From Atopsyche davidsoni (Eukaryota; Arthropoda; Insecta; Trichoptera; Hydrobiosidae), in assembly GCA_022113835.1 (NCBI GenBank), contig JAILWY010000018.1, positions 10,889,501 to 10,953,500 of the forward strand: a stretch of DNA of 64,000 nucleotides. The letters run 5' to 3'. The position numbers and the translations under genes were made by a program. Below, in pieces: positions 37,875 through 49,455 of the stretch. How positions within the stretch are numbered: the stretch's first letter is position 1; the number at the start of each line of letters is the position of its first letter. The notes beneath the pieces were generated by a model. It was given only the letters and a program-made list of their open reading frames with translations. It did no database searches and was not told the origin of the DNA.

Positions 37875-40800
37875 CACATAATTTGTAAGTAGTGAATAGT
37901 AGTATTTTCTCCTCGTTTTATTTCACAATGAATGTTATAGTAATCGTAAATGAACAAATACTAATATGATTATTTTTATATAATCTTGTTATAAAATTGA
38001 GATAATTTAGACAATATATTTTTTTTATGTAAAAGCTTTTACTGTAACATCTAGTTTTTACTTAACTGAAATAATAATAGATTCACGGTGACTATTCCGA
38101 AAAGATGTAAACTTAGTACAAATAAAATAAATATTCTACCTTTTTCTCGTTAAACAACTACTTAATCTCATTATTTAATCAAAATATGCTCTGATTCAGT
38201 ACGAAATAACATTAATAATCTAATCAGATTAAATATTCAATCAGTTGGATATGTATTTGGTTATATATGAACAAGAATAATGTAGTAGCTTGTGGTAGAA
38301 GGTGAAGTACATGATCGCAGCGGCTGGACCTCGTCACTTTCTGTTTTGAGTTCGGCTTTAATCTAAGACAGGAGCAAACAGGGCATGGTGAAATATTGAC
38401 CAAGTTTCGAACCGACCACCCCCGCCTTGGAGACTGGATTAGCGGATCCCTCACGTCTTATTTAATGCCGCCCTGAAGAAGGGTATAAATCAACTGCTCG
38501 AGAGTACGCACGCACACACCCCCGCTCCCTACCCGAGGGATGATTTATGGCCCGCCAAATTTTATTCGGATTATAAACGTAATATTTCAATTTAAATAGT
38601 GAACAGCATGTGGGGTAGTCATCAGTATTTATGGCAAGATGTTTAATTATAACTTTCGAATTGTACGAATGTATCCAAACTTTGAAGCATTCTTAGGTGT
38701 ATTCTGTTAGTTTCTGATTAAACTTATTTAATATTGTAATTTTGAGCGTTTTGATTTTTAAGTCTACCTCTTAACAAAAGCTGAGGTAATTTAATATGAT
38801 TGTTAGAAATTGTGTTGTGTTCGTAGTTGGATTGATAAAAAAGGTATATAGTCATAAACGATAATTTTTTATTTATTTATAGCGTAATTTTTTTAATAAA
38901 CCATTTTCACAATGTTGAAAGTAATTAAACAATAGTAAAAGTTCATGTTAATCTAAATATATATTTATATTAAGAACATCTTTTTAATCTGAATAATAAT
39001 TATTGTGTTATCTCAAAAATATTTAAACGTATATCTTATAATATATTTTTTTGTATGATTTTTATTGTAATTTTATCTTTGTTTAAATACATATAAGACT
39101 TTTTTGATAAATTATAATCATTAAAATAAACCACAAAATAATTGACATGTAGAAATTTTCCTAAATTTCTAAACCAATGCTATTGTTAAAAACACTTCAC
39201 AAAGTTAAGGGTAACAAAAAGCTCCTTCTGCCGCAGAAGTCCTAAAGCCATTCAAAGAAATCCGATTGTCAGAGTCCGAGCCGGCCGTAAGTAGGACATG
39301 ATATGGCATGTTATTGTTAGAGGCTTTAAAGGTCTTAGGGTGGAGGGTGGGGCAGAGAAGAGGGGACTACTTGTCGTGAAAGCCTTCGAAGACGTACTGG
39401 AGTGATAATTATTTTTACAGTTAGTTTAAAAAAATTCACGCTCCCCAAATTATGAATATAATCGTCATGTTGATTAAATCATTTTTATAAATTTTACGAG
39501 AAAAAGTAATAGACTTTTGAGAAAAACAAATCTGAAAAATTAGGCATTGATTAAAATAACATAGATAATAAGATGCATCAAAAGGTAGCACGAAAGGTTT
39601 TTAAATTGTTTTTTTGGTTATTTATTGTAGTAGAATAATTTTATAAAATGCGATTATACTTATACTGGAGGCAGTGCTTATCTCATCACATCGAATTATT
39701 ATCACGAAATCACATCAGAATTGAATTTGGGAATAATTAAACAATTCGCTACGGCGCCAGGGCCGCCTCGGTCGGCTATAATTGGCCCGGCCGGCTGACC
39801 AAGTGTCCAGGGAGGCACGGGGGTTGGGGTGGAGGCGGGAGAGGGTCAGCCCGAAGGGAGGCATCCCATTGTCTTGAGCCACGGGGCGCAGGGACCACGA
39901 ACTATGAAACTATCGGTTACTTCTGTTCTAAGCACACCCTGAAAAAGCCGCGGATAAAGTTAAACGTTGGTGGGTTGTATTTGTTAATCTTTTGAATAAA
40001 TTTAAAAGTTCTTGATTTTTGTATTGCAATAATATTATTAATATTAATAGAAATAAACTTCTCATTAATTTAAATATCATAAAATAGAAACAGTATATTG
40101 AGGACTTAATATTATGTGATTTATACATTATTGTTTTTTAGCGAGAGAAATATAACTCGGTAAAAAATATTAATGCCTCGGATTTTAGATCTTATACGAT
40201 AATAATTTGATTTTCTAAAAAAATAGATTTTATTAGAATCGTTCTTCCTAATTGATACCATTATTAAATGATTTAAATAAGAAATAAAACATAAATAATT
40301 AAAAAAATATATTTATGAGTATATAATTTAGAGAGACTTCCGTACTCATACTAGTAAAGATTCTTGTTTGAATTGAAAATAAACCTAATGAAATCTTTCA
40401 GGGGCATAAATTTATTGATCGGTTATATTATTATTGACTGCTCCTTGGCTAGAAATAATTTGCGTACTCACGCATATCCCACGCACACAAGCCTGGATGC
40501 CCACACGGACGGGCGGGCCGACACACACACACAGCGGGATAAGGTGAGGTCACTAAGTTGGTCAGTTTATGGGATTGTTGAAATGTTAAGAAACTTGTTC
40601 GCAACAGAAATGGCCCAAGTTTATTGATGATTGGACACATTCAAGTTAATTTCGGCAGCGCAGAATCCATCAAGGAGACTCAAATCAATTACACGCTGGA
40701 GTTGTGTGAGATGGGCGGAGGTGGGCAGAGGAGCAGCTACTCACCTGCTCTGTGCCTGATACTCATGCATGACTTGGAAAGGAAACTCAATTTGCCACTA

Positions 40801-42088
40801 ACAGAATGAGCATTCATTGAACCACTACAATGCAAATTATTTAATTTCAATGACAAATATCTACAAGGACATTTTATGAAATGTTTTCCGTTAAAACGTA
40901 ACATCTCGAAATACCTGTTGTTAATTAATTGAGCATAAGATGACAGTTTTATAAAAAAAACTGGTATAGAGTTTGTTTTTCTAAATTTATGTATACATAT
41001 CCATGTATGTGTTTTTCAGATATTTCAGAAGCGTTAGATAGCAGATGACAGAGAAAGCTCGCATGACTCAATGGGGTGATGATGGATTGATGTGCGCTGA
41101 GTAATTCTGAAAAGTGTGGCACTGTACAGTGAACTGTTTCCGTTTTTTGAATAAATTATTTTAAAAAATCGCTTATCACTCATTTTCGCCAAATATGCAC
41201 CAAAAATAAAAAAAAACTTTTTTATACTATATATTTTTAATCAAGTACATATGATAAAAAAGTTGAATTTATTTAAGGAATTTAAAATAAAACTGATTAT
41301 CACAGTCATATTGATGAATAAATTATCCAAAGAAAACAAATTCATTTTGTAGAATTACTAGTTTTGTCGCATTGCATGTTGTCTCTGCCTTGCCTGCATG
41401 TCTTTTAGTTATGAATTTACAAAAAAATGTCATTTGTTTACATTATGACATTGAAGAGTACATTATTGATCAGACTATATATTTTATGTGAGTCAACGAA
41501 AGAATGAATACAAAAAACACGATAAAAAATCAATATACCACGAAAACATTGTTTTTCTGAAGGATACGTAAAGTAGTTATGGATTTTAAGGATTTAGTAT
41601 AAATCGCTTCCTGATCATAAACGTATGTAAATATGCGCCAAGAAGTATGTAGATAATATTGAGTTGGATGGAATAATATTTGCAATACAAGTAGTAGTAG
41701 AATGGGCGGAGTGTTATATAATTGGGTCTCCGTGGGGTCAAGCCAGGTCGAGCGGCCGGACAGTAAGATGTGCGTGGAGGAGCAAGAGGGAAGCCCCGCC
41801 GTTACATAACAAAACAAAACCTCCGGCCGGCGCGGGCGCGGGGGGCGGCCGATAAGGTATTGGCAGGCCGGACTTACGCCGCGACTTACCCCTTTCGGGA
41901 TCCTTATGCCCTGATACTTACCCGGCAGTTCACCAACGGAAACCATAAATAACTATTCTTTTATTTTTAACTGTTAACGGTGGTTTCAAAAATATTTAAA
42001 AGCATTTTATTTCTAGCACATTAGTAAATATTCATAGCTTTCACTCACATTAATATTCTATACAGTTCTATTAGTTATTTATATATAT
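37875..42088. other. Non-coding DNA with islands
   Basis: No gene recognised. AT-rich, with balanced islands at about 38280-38640, 39220-39420, 39660-39960, 40440-40830, 41000-41120 and 41690-41950. Two copies of TTTATGGC lie 84 bp apart (38544-38551 and 38628-38635); this octamer resembles posterior Hox sites but is expected by chance at low frequency. A 138-codon minus frame (41530-41946) and an 87-codon plus frame (40364-40627) have no known domain. Confidence 0.45.
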
Positions 42089-42460
<372 letters not shown>

Positions 42461-42550
42461 GGGGAGAAGGGGAGGGCGGGGCGGGGCGGGGCGGGGCGGG
42501 GCGGGGCGGGGCGTGGGCGGGGGCGGTCAGGCGGGCGGGGCGGGCGGTTA
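42461..42550. repeat. (GGGGC)n pentamer repeat
   Basis: A core of about eight GGGGC units (42478-42513) is followed by related GGGCGGGG sequence to 42550. It has many G3-G4 runs with one-base loops on the plus strand, a strong quadruplex pattern. Frames on either strand read Gly/Arg/Ala or Pro/Ala/Arg repeats in rotating register. It is the opposite strand orientation to the C-rich tracts of the first 31 kb. Confidence 0.93.
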
Positions 42551-45500
42551 ATTCCGCTCCCAGAACTAACTTCAAGAAGTTTGCATATTTCCGGTGAAGG
42601 TGGCGTAATTTAACGCTGGAAGATGGATGGACCACGTAGGTCTAAGCTCCGAGGGATGAGTTCTGTATTGTCTGTGTGTGCGCTGATATTGATTTGATCA
42701 GGTCGCCCTGGATGAGTTCGAAAGTGATTTATACTATTTCGTTTAAGTTCAACATACTGAAGAAAGGTTTTTCTACTTGTGTTATAACATATCTGTTAAT
42801 TATTATTTTTATTATTCATAGTATGTTTATTTAAAATCTTCAAGAAAAGGAAACTCTTAATAACTCAAATGTTTTATTATATTTAAAAGAAAATTGTTTG
42901 GATTGCATATTAAGATATATGTAAAATAAAATATTATTGTTATCACAAAAATAGAGTGCGAATACGAGTACAATTCACCGAGCTTAAAATTTATTCGTAT
43001 TAATAGATATTGTTTTATATACGATGTCGAGAACTCAGGCCTAAGTCCACACGGAGATGACTTTTTTGCGAGCTGACCAGCGCCCGACAACAATAAGTGG
43101 GAGTGGAGGTTTCTTTGAAGACCAGACCGACCCGGCTCGAGCGAATTGAACCTTTCGCACCCCAGGGGACGCACTGTCAATACAATTACAAAAAAATGAT
43201 TTATTAAATTGATAACATAATATAAGCATTGAATTATGAATTGTATAGTTGGATTATTTCTAGCGCACAAAGGAAGTAGAGCTGCCGAGGAAATGTTCTT
43301 TTTATTAGGGTAGGAGCAGAAGACAAAAACACCACACTTCTACATTTACAAATTCACAGACTGCGAATTTTAAATATCCTTTGGAAAACATTTTGATATT
43401 TGCAAGGTATGCTTATCAATTAAAGTCTTTATTTAATTTACCTCAATATACCAACGAAGGAGGAGCAGACTTGGGCATTTAATCGGAAATAGATTACCAG
43501 TTGTTGATGTGTTTATAATAGTGATGAACTTTGAAAATTCTTCTTACATATATTATTCAAAGCGTATCAAGTTTAAAGCCGTAGGTGCGCAAGAATTGTA
43601 AGAATAACTTTATTAGATTCATAATATAATTTAACTGCGTAATTTATGCACGCAATTAATATTTAATATTTTAAAGCAAAGAGTTGAATTGACGTACCAA
43701 TTTTTTTGATATGAATATAATTTGGCCATTTCTTTGAAAAATTTTGATGCTCAAATATTTTATGAACACTTTTTTTATTAGAGCATTCTTTTTATTATAA
43801 ATATTTTTCAATAAATACACAATTAAAAAAAACTTACTCTCATCCTCAATTTTTTTTAAAAAATATTTAGAGATTTTCTATAAATGCGATATATCTCTAT
43901 GGGGTGTGATTAGCCTGGTAATGTGTCAAGGAAATGTGAAAGCTGAGCATGGAGATGGCACAGGAAGTATCGACATACAAACACCACGCCCTCTTCCTTT
44001 GACCTTTTAAGGTTGTGCGCTACTCCGCTAGATGCCACCTTTTGCATGAAAAGCCGTAAAATGCTTTTAATTGATTTATGTATACTATTTTCAACCTAAA
44101 GAAAAAATAGCACTATTTATTAACTCTATAATATTAAATTATATAAGGAAGTTGGTTTTAATTAAAATCGTGTTTATTTCAATCAAATCAAATGATTATT
44201 GTGAGTTGCATGCAACACAAGTTAAACTGACAAAAACGTTGATCTTGTTGCAATGCGAATTTCACCCTCTTTCTGTGATTTCACGGCCTACCGGCTTTGA
44301 GTGGAGTATGATTTTCATTTACTGAAAATCGATGTATCCGTTCTAAATCTTGGGCAACAACACAAAACAATGTAAAAGAAAACTACTTTGAAAACGAATG
44401 AATTGTGTATTTTTTTTATAAAATCTATAATATTTATTATTGACTTTTGCGTTATACTAATATGTTTCAGTATTTTTCATTAAAATACAATGCAAAGATA
44501 CCATCGCCATTCACTAACGATGCTTGATAATAGCCTGTTTTTTTTTGCTGTTTAAGAGTTATGATAGTAATCTGATGTTAATTAAATAATTCATATTACT
44601 TTTTATTAAATTGTTGCAAACTCTTATGATTGATGAATAAGAAATCCAAGTTTGCGAAGGGGTGGTTAATATATTATCTAGTTACTAAATGTATTGATAT
44701 ACTTGAAAATAATTTTCACAACACATTATATTAAATATGGTATTTTACTAGCAAGTCGTATATCCTGTGGCGAATGCATTTTTTTGTATTGGGAAATCCA
44801 GCTTCCGACTCTTGGCTGGGAGGCCGGATTCGCCGCACGAGGCACGAGCCCCGCGTCACGAGCGGCCGGTCATGCCGCTCCAGTTAATTATGGGGAAGCG
44901 GCCGCGGAGGAGCAGCAGGAATGCGCTATCTCTATCCATCCACATTATACTTTATCGGCGCCTCGCTAATCGATGTTTTGTTACCGCCCGGCATTATCTC
45001 TCCGGGACAACGGTACGAACTGACCTCTCGCTCCTGAGCGCTACAGTTTTTGTGTGCTAAAATGTATTAGAATCTATTTCAACAATTTACACAAAACCAA
45101 ACTTTAATCAAAACTAAAATAGGGACTAAGAAAATTAAAATTTTGTTCATCCAAAAGAGCTCGTATTTCACATAATATTCATTATTGTTGAATTATTTTA
45201 TTTCTGAAAGCCTTCGAAAAGTAGAGAAGCTGTTTTTTTTAATCGTGACGATTTCCGCATTATTTTTTTCGTTTATGACTTTTTTCAAGGTTTTAAATTG
45301 ACTATCTTTGAGCAAACTACGCCAGATGTACTGTTCTACTTTATTAAATTAAAAATAAAATACTTCAAAGTACATGAATATTTTTGTTGCATTATTTAAT
45401 ATGTATGATTTTAATAGGACCTATAAATTAATGATTCTCACAGAGCACAAAGCGAATGCGTGGAATCCGAATTTTTTTAGAAATTGATTAACCGAAAACA

Positions 45501-45645
45501 TTGAGGCTTTCAGTTCTAAAATTGCCTTTTATTTTCAAGCGAGCTAAAAACAATCGTGATGCCTCAGGACGAGCAACAATGTAGCCATTACGATTGATAT
45601 GAGCAGGCTTGTAGCGAGTGCCACCGCAGGAGCGCCATGGACGCG
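42551..45645. other. Non-coding DNA
   Basis: No gene recognised. Balanced islands lie at about 42550-42730, 43020-43180, 43880-44060 and 44760-45060; the rest is AT-rich. The 137-codon minus frame at 42857-43270 is mostly hydrophobic AT-derived sequence with no recognised family. Confidence 0.45.
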
Positions 45646-45714
45646 CTGGCCGTGGTGGCCCTGGTGGCCGTGGTGGCCGTGGAGGCGGTGGTGGCCGTGG
45701 TGGCTGTGGTGGAT
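45646..45714. repeat. GGTGGCCGT-type triplet-rich repeat
   Basis: Imperfect 9-bp and 6-bp units around GGTGGCCGT. Because 9 is a multiple of 3, each frame repeats steadily. One plus frame (open 45615-45770, 52 codons) reads a Gly/Arg run like the RGG domains of RNA-binding proteins; another reads Ala/Val; the minus strand reads Pro/Arg and Ala/Thr. With all frames open and no flanking domain, a simple repeat is more likely than an exon. The core GGTGGCC matches the reverse complement of the repeat at 8424-8459. Confidence 0.75.
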
Positions 45715-47786
45715 GGCGAGTTGCGGATGACGTATCGTTCCTCACGACGGGCCGGCCCGCGGTGTATTATTAGAAAAACTTCAATCAATATTACGAAATT
45801 CCTTGAAAGAGGCGCCGGGGACTCGTCGAAGAACAGACAATTTCTAAAACTGGAAGAACTCATCGTCAGCTCTTTATCGTTCAGCCGTTAGTTCATGTGT
45901 TCGCCATGAAGCGTGACTTTTCTTTATAAATATAAATATATTTAATTAAAAATAATTAGGGATTATCTGATCTAGGCTGAATAAAGTATTTTTTTTTTCA
46001 TCTTTGAATATATACTCCAATTAAAATAGAAACGTACATCAAAAAATACTAAATATTAAGGTTGAAATACACAATCACACTTTCCTCCTAAACGTGACTG
46101 AACAGAGAATAAACATTTTAGCAGGTTTTATTTATATTGTCATATGTGCCTTGTACTAAAATAAAAACACGTGAAACAATTTTACCGTACAATTGGCATG
46201 CCTGAAACACAAATTTATCCATTAGGGCAAATGTATTGATTTTAATTGCTAGTTTTGTCAATATTTACTTAACAAAACTTGTCTTTAAGGTTAAAAATTT
46301 AAATAGAATATACACTTTTTTTCTTGTGATGCAGCAGCCTCGGTGCCAGATAACGCGAGAGTATGTAGAAGAGCTAATTCTGAAGAAAAGTTCATCATTT
46401 CCATCAAACGGTTATTTGTTCGGAGCGGCTCCGAGCGTGATGTTTCATTTTTATTATTGGCATTTACTGCAAAATTCTGAGACGCTCAACAATATTATCG
46501 TGGACCGGTCAGGCCGTGCATTGTTTTTAATAATCCTACATAAAACGCGAGTACGTTAAATTGTGAACGCAATAAATGGGAGATATAAGCAAATACCGAG
46601 CCATCCACGTTCCCGTGCTCCCACCGGCCCGGCCTCTGTGCGATATGGCCGCCTCCCCGTGCTATTATGATGCTCTTCAAATTAGACGTTGTAGGAAATA
46701 TTGAGAAATTGTAAATCTATCTAAAGTATATGCCTAAATAAACATGGATATTTAAGGTCATATTACATTACCCGTGCTTAACAACGATCGTGTTTTTATT
46801 GCATGATTGCTTGTGACAGAAATGGTATTTTGATATAACCCAGTTTTTGTATGTCAAAATTATTAAAATAACTACTTATTTATTTCCGAAATGAACTCAT
46901 TTTTATTCGAAGGAAACGTACCAGAGAAGATTTTGATGACGGTGATTTTAAAGGAATATTATATTATAACATTACAAATAACATATTTTTTCATATATTA
47001 GCATGCAACGTGTTTCTCAGTGCATGCATCAATCAGGTGGTAGCGTATTTATTTACTGTAGGACCTTTATGAGACAAAAAATTTGACAGTTCATTGATAC
47101 GAAAAGTTTCTTAAATGAATTTTTTTATATCTTATAGTGCACGCAAAACAAAGACGGATGTGCCATTGTATTTTTGAGTTAAACCAGGTATTTCAAAATA
47201 CCGGTAATTGTACTAAAATAAAATATTGAGTAATCCAAGTATTTTATTATAGTAACGGATAGATCATCAGTATAATTTAAAGATTCTTCTATGGCCTTAA
47301 GTAATATTAAACTGTGATCATTACCACAAAATAAACATTCATTTGAAGTCATTTCCCTCAACATTCTGAAAAAACTTCCGATGAACTATTAGATAGCATT
47401 GTGTATCAATACTACGGTAGGTCACTTCAGAGTATATTCGTACAAATAGTCTAGTTAGATATCACACTGTCCATCCGGGGAATGAGTAATGTCGAAATTA
47501 TTTTACTGTTTTAGATTTATGGGTTTAGCTGCGTCTTTACTTAATAGAACAGGCAGGCGCATCGTGCCTCGTGTAATTGCGCTGGTTAGGACGAGCTAGC
47601 CATCATGCGCCGGACGTACTGTACAGAACAGGGTGCACACGAGAAAAGGGCACGTTCCGTATATTTGTAATAACAATTTAAACGTTTTACCAGACTATTA
47701 TTTTATAAACAAACTGACTGTGGTCAAAATACTGCTTCGGGTTTGTCATTTAACATAAATATTTTAAAACTTCAATGCTATATATA
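45715..47786. other. Non-coding DNA upstream of the mariner element
   Basis: No gene recognised. Balanced islands lie at about 45715-45900, 46320-46680 and 47450-47660, in AT-rich surroundings. The 107-codon frame at 46236-46559 matches no known family. The stretch ends in a short TA run (47779-47788) into which mariner inserted. Confidence 0.5.
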
Positions 47787-47788
47787 TA

Positions 47789-47817
47789 CGGTGTGTGCAT
47801 TAATTTTTTCGGATTTT
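47789..47817. repeat. mariner 5' terminal inverted repeat
   Basis: It begins CGGTGTGTGCATTAATTTTT and matches the reverse complement of 49071-49099 at 25 of 29 positions. Differences are at positions 2, 6, 8 and 24. The uninterrupted core GCATTAATTTTTTCG is the likely transposase contact. Confidence 0.93.
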
Positions 47818-47905
47818 CTAAGAGATGGCGTTACGAGTATTGAATCGCATCAGGCTATACTTTAACATTTCATTGTGAAGTGTCATTATTGCGCTTTTGT
47901 TTTTA

Positions 47906-47906
<1 letters not shown>

Positions 47907-47965
<59 letters not shown>
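47907..47965. repeat. (TA)n microsatellite inside mariner
   Basis: Fifty-nine bases of pure TA lie between the 5' terminal repeat and the transposase start, 37 bp before its ATG. An intact mariner leader would not normally carry this, so it is probably an expansion that arose after insertion. It creates a misleading frame (47875-48234) that reads Tyr/Ile and then out-of-frame transposase sequence. Confidence 0.95.
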
Positions 47966-47967
<2 letters not shown>

Positions 47968-48002
47968 CTGAAGTGTATACAACATTTTTTTGAGCTTTCA
48001 AC

Positions 48003-49025
48003 GTGTCAAATTTTGTACCAACAAAACGCGATTTGCGGGAAGCTTTACTTTTCTGTTTCAATTGGAAGAAAAAACCAACTGAAAGTCACCGATTGCTGTG
48101 TGAAGTTTATGGTGAACATGTTCCATCGCAAAAAACGTATGAGAACTGGTTTCAACGCTTTAACAATGGTAATTTCGATGTGGATGACAAACAACGTCCA
48201 GGCAAACCGAAAAAATTCGAAGATGAAGAATTAGAGGCATTGCTCGATAAAGACTCGTGTCAAACGCAAGCAGAACTCACAGAATCATTGGGAGTTGATC
48301 GAGCAACAATTTCAAGACACTTAAAAGCATTGGGAATTATTCAAAAGCAAGGAAATTGGGTGCCACATGAATTGCAGCCGAGATATGTCGAAAGGCGATT
48401 TATCATTTCAGAAATGCTGCTTGAACGCCACAAAAAGAAGTCATTTTTGCATCGTATCATCACTGGTGATGAAAAATGGATATGCTATGACAACCTGAAG
48501 CGTAAAAAATCATGGGATTAGCCCGGACATGCATCAACATGCAACTTCCACCAACTACATTAACTGTGTAGTTGGTGGAATCAGAAGGGTGTCATCCACT
48601 ATGAGCTGCTGAAACCAGGCCAAACTATCACGGTCGAGTTCTACAGACAACAATTGATGCGTTTGAAGCAAGAATTGGCAGAAAAACGGCCAGAATATGC
48701 GACCAGGCACAAGTCTGTAATTTTCCATCATGACAATGCTCGGCCACATGTTGCTAAATCGGTTAAAACCTATTTGGAAAACAGTGAATGGGAAATTCTG
48801 TTTCACCCGCCTTACAGCCCAGACCTTGCCCCTTCCGACTACCACTTGTTTCAATCGATGCCGAATGCCTTTTCTGGAATACGCTTCACTTCTTAACAGG
48901 GTTTCAAAAATTGGCTTGATTCTTTCTTGGCTTCAAAAGACGCACATTTCTTTTGGGATGGAATCCATAATTTGCCCGAAAGATGGGAAAAAGTAGTGGC
49001 TAGCGATGGACAATACTTTACATAG
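48003..49025 (+). pseudogene. mariner transposase, broken by three in-frame stops
   Basis: A DNA cut-and-paste transposase of the Tc1/mariner superfamily. The frame is 340 codons from ATG 48003 to TAG 49023-49025, against about 345 in the family. Order of parts: first helix-turn-helix at about 10-60, linker RPGKPKK (65-71), second helix-turn-helix at about 86-112, WVPHEL (119-124), then the catalytic core. Catalytic residues D156 (in TGDEKW), D244 (in HHDNARPH) and D279 (in PSDYHLF) give the mariner DD34D spacing. Stops are at codons 173 (48519), 187 (48561) and 298 (48894), all in one frame with no net frameshift. Between the PG after stop 1 and the WWNQ motif about five codons are missing and the sequence is scrambled by an inverted repeat. 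No full-length protein can be made; the longest uninterrupted piece is the 172-residue DNA-binding half. Confidence 0.96.
48546..48580. repeat. 14-bp perfect inverted repeat inside the transposase
   Basis: Left arm 48546-48559 (TTCCACCAACTACA) and right arm 48567-48580 (TGTAGTTGGTGGAA) are perfect reverse complements with a 7-base spacer. The right arm codes the expected Cys-Ser-Trp-Trp-Asn of the family. The left arm sits where the family has unrelated sequence, so it is an inverted copy of the right arm. The spacer contributes the TAA stop at codon 187. Confidence 0.93.
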
Positions 49026-49070
49026 AATATATTGTACCAATTTTTTATAATAAAGCTCCAATTTCACGAA

Positions 49071-49099
49071 AAAATTCGAAAAAATTAATGCGCCCACTG
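49071..49099. repeat. mariner 3' terminal inverted repeat
   Basis: It ends ...GCGCCCACTG before the TA target copy. Its reverse complement aligns with 47789-47817 at 25 of 29 bases. Confidence 0.93.
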
Positions 49100-49101
49100 T
49101 A

Positions 49102-49310
49102 TATATATATATACAATTAAATTTCAAAGAAATTATTTTAATTTTTAATTAATATTTTTAAATTCTAAAATAACTCATCAAGCGATTTTAATGTATATCC
49201 CGTAAAACCATGACTTATCAAATACGACTTGGTATTCTGAATTATACCTGAAAACAACGAGCTTGTTCAAACGGCGGCGATTCCGCCGGCAAACACGAGT
49301 GCCAGTTGGC
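49102..49310. other. Short non-coding spacer
   Basis: A brief TA run continues from the mariner target site, then AT-rich sequence to about 49240 and a GC-rich lead into the next minisatellite. No gene recognised. Confidence 0.55.
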
Positions 49311-49455
49311 GGGGCGCGGGCCGCCAGGTGAGCGGGGCGCGGGGCAGGGGGCGCGGGGCAGGGGGCGCGGGGCAGGGGGCGCGGGGCAGGGGGCGCGGGG
49401 CAGGGGGCGCGGGGCAGGGGGCGCGGGGCAGGGGGCGCGGGCCGCCAGGTGAGCG
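49311..49455. repeat. 14-bp G-rich minisatellite bracketed by a 24-bp direct repeat
   Basis: Seven perfect tandem copies of the 14-bp unit GCGCGGGGCAGGGG occupy 49337-49434. An identical 24-bp sequence starts the block (49311-49334) and ends it (49432-49455); both copies contain CCGCCAGGTGAGCG, which includes a consensus 5' splice site CAG|GTGAG. Frames on the minus strand read Pro/Arg/Ala/Cys repeats (98 and 117 codons) only because of the array. The plus strand is very G-rich and quadruplex-prone. Perfect units imply recent expansion. Confidence 0.95.

Larger units (their letters stand above)
47787..49101 (+). mobile_element. Degraded mariner transposon with TA target duplication
   Basis: A complete-length mariner element, 47789-49099 (1311 bp), is flanked on each side by TA (47787-47788 and 49100-49101), the target duplication of Tc1/mariner elements. 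It has 29-bp terminal inverted repeats and one transposase frame on the plus strand. A 59-bp (TA)n tract in its 5' untranslated region accounts for part of its length. An AATAAA lies at 49049-49054, downstream of the frame. Intact mariners of this type are about 1.25-1.3 kb. The transposase resembles the mauritiana/cecropia branch as I remember it; the subfamily is not established here. Three nonsense codons make it non-autonomous, but near-intact ends mean it might still be moved by a related transposase. Confidence 0.96.

Noticed and set aside
38544..38635. Two TTTATGGC octamers 84 bp apart, like posterior Hox sites
   Set aside because: At least one more copy occurs elsewhere (6195-6202), and a few copies are expected by chance in 64 kb.
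48555..48854. 99-codon minus-strand frame
   Set aside because: Antisense of the mariner transposase.
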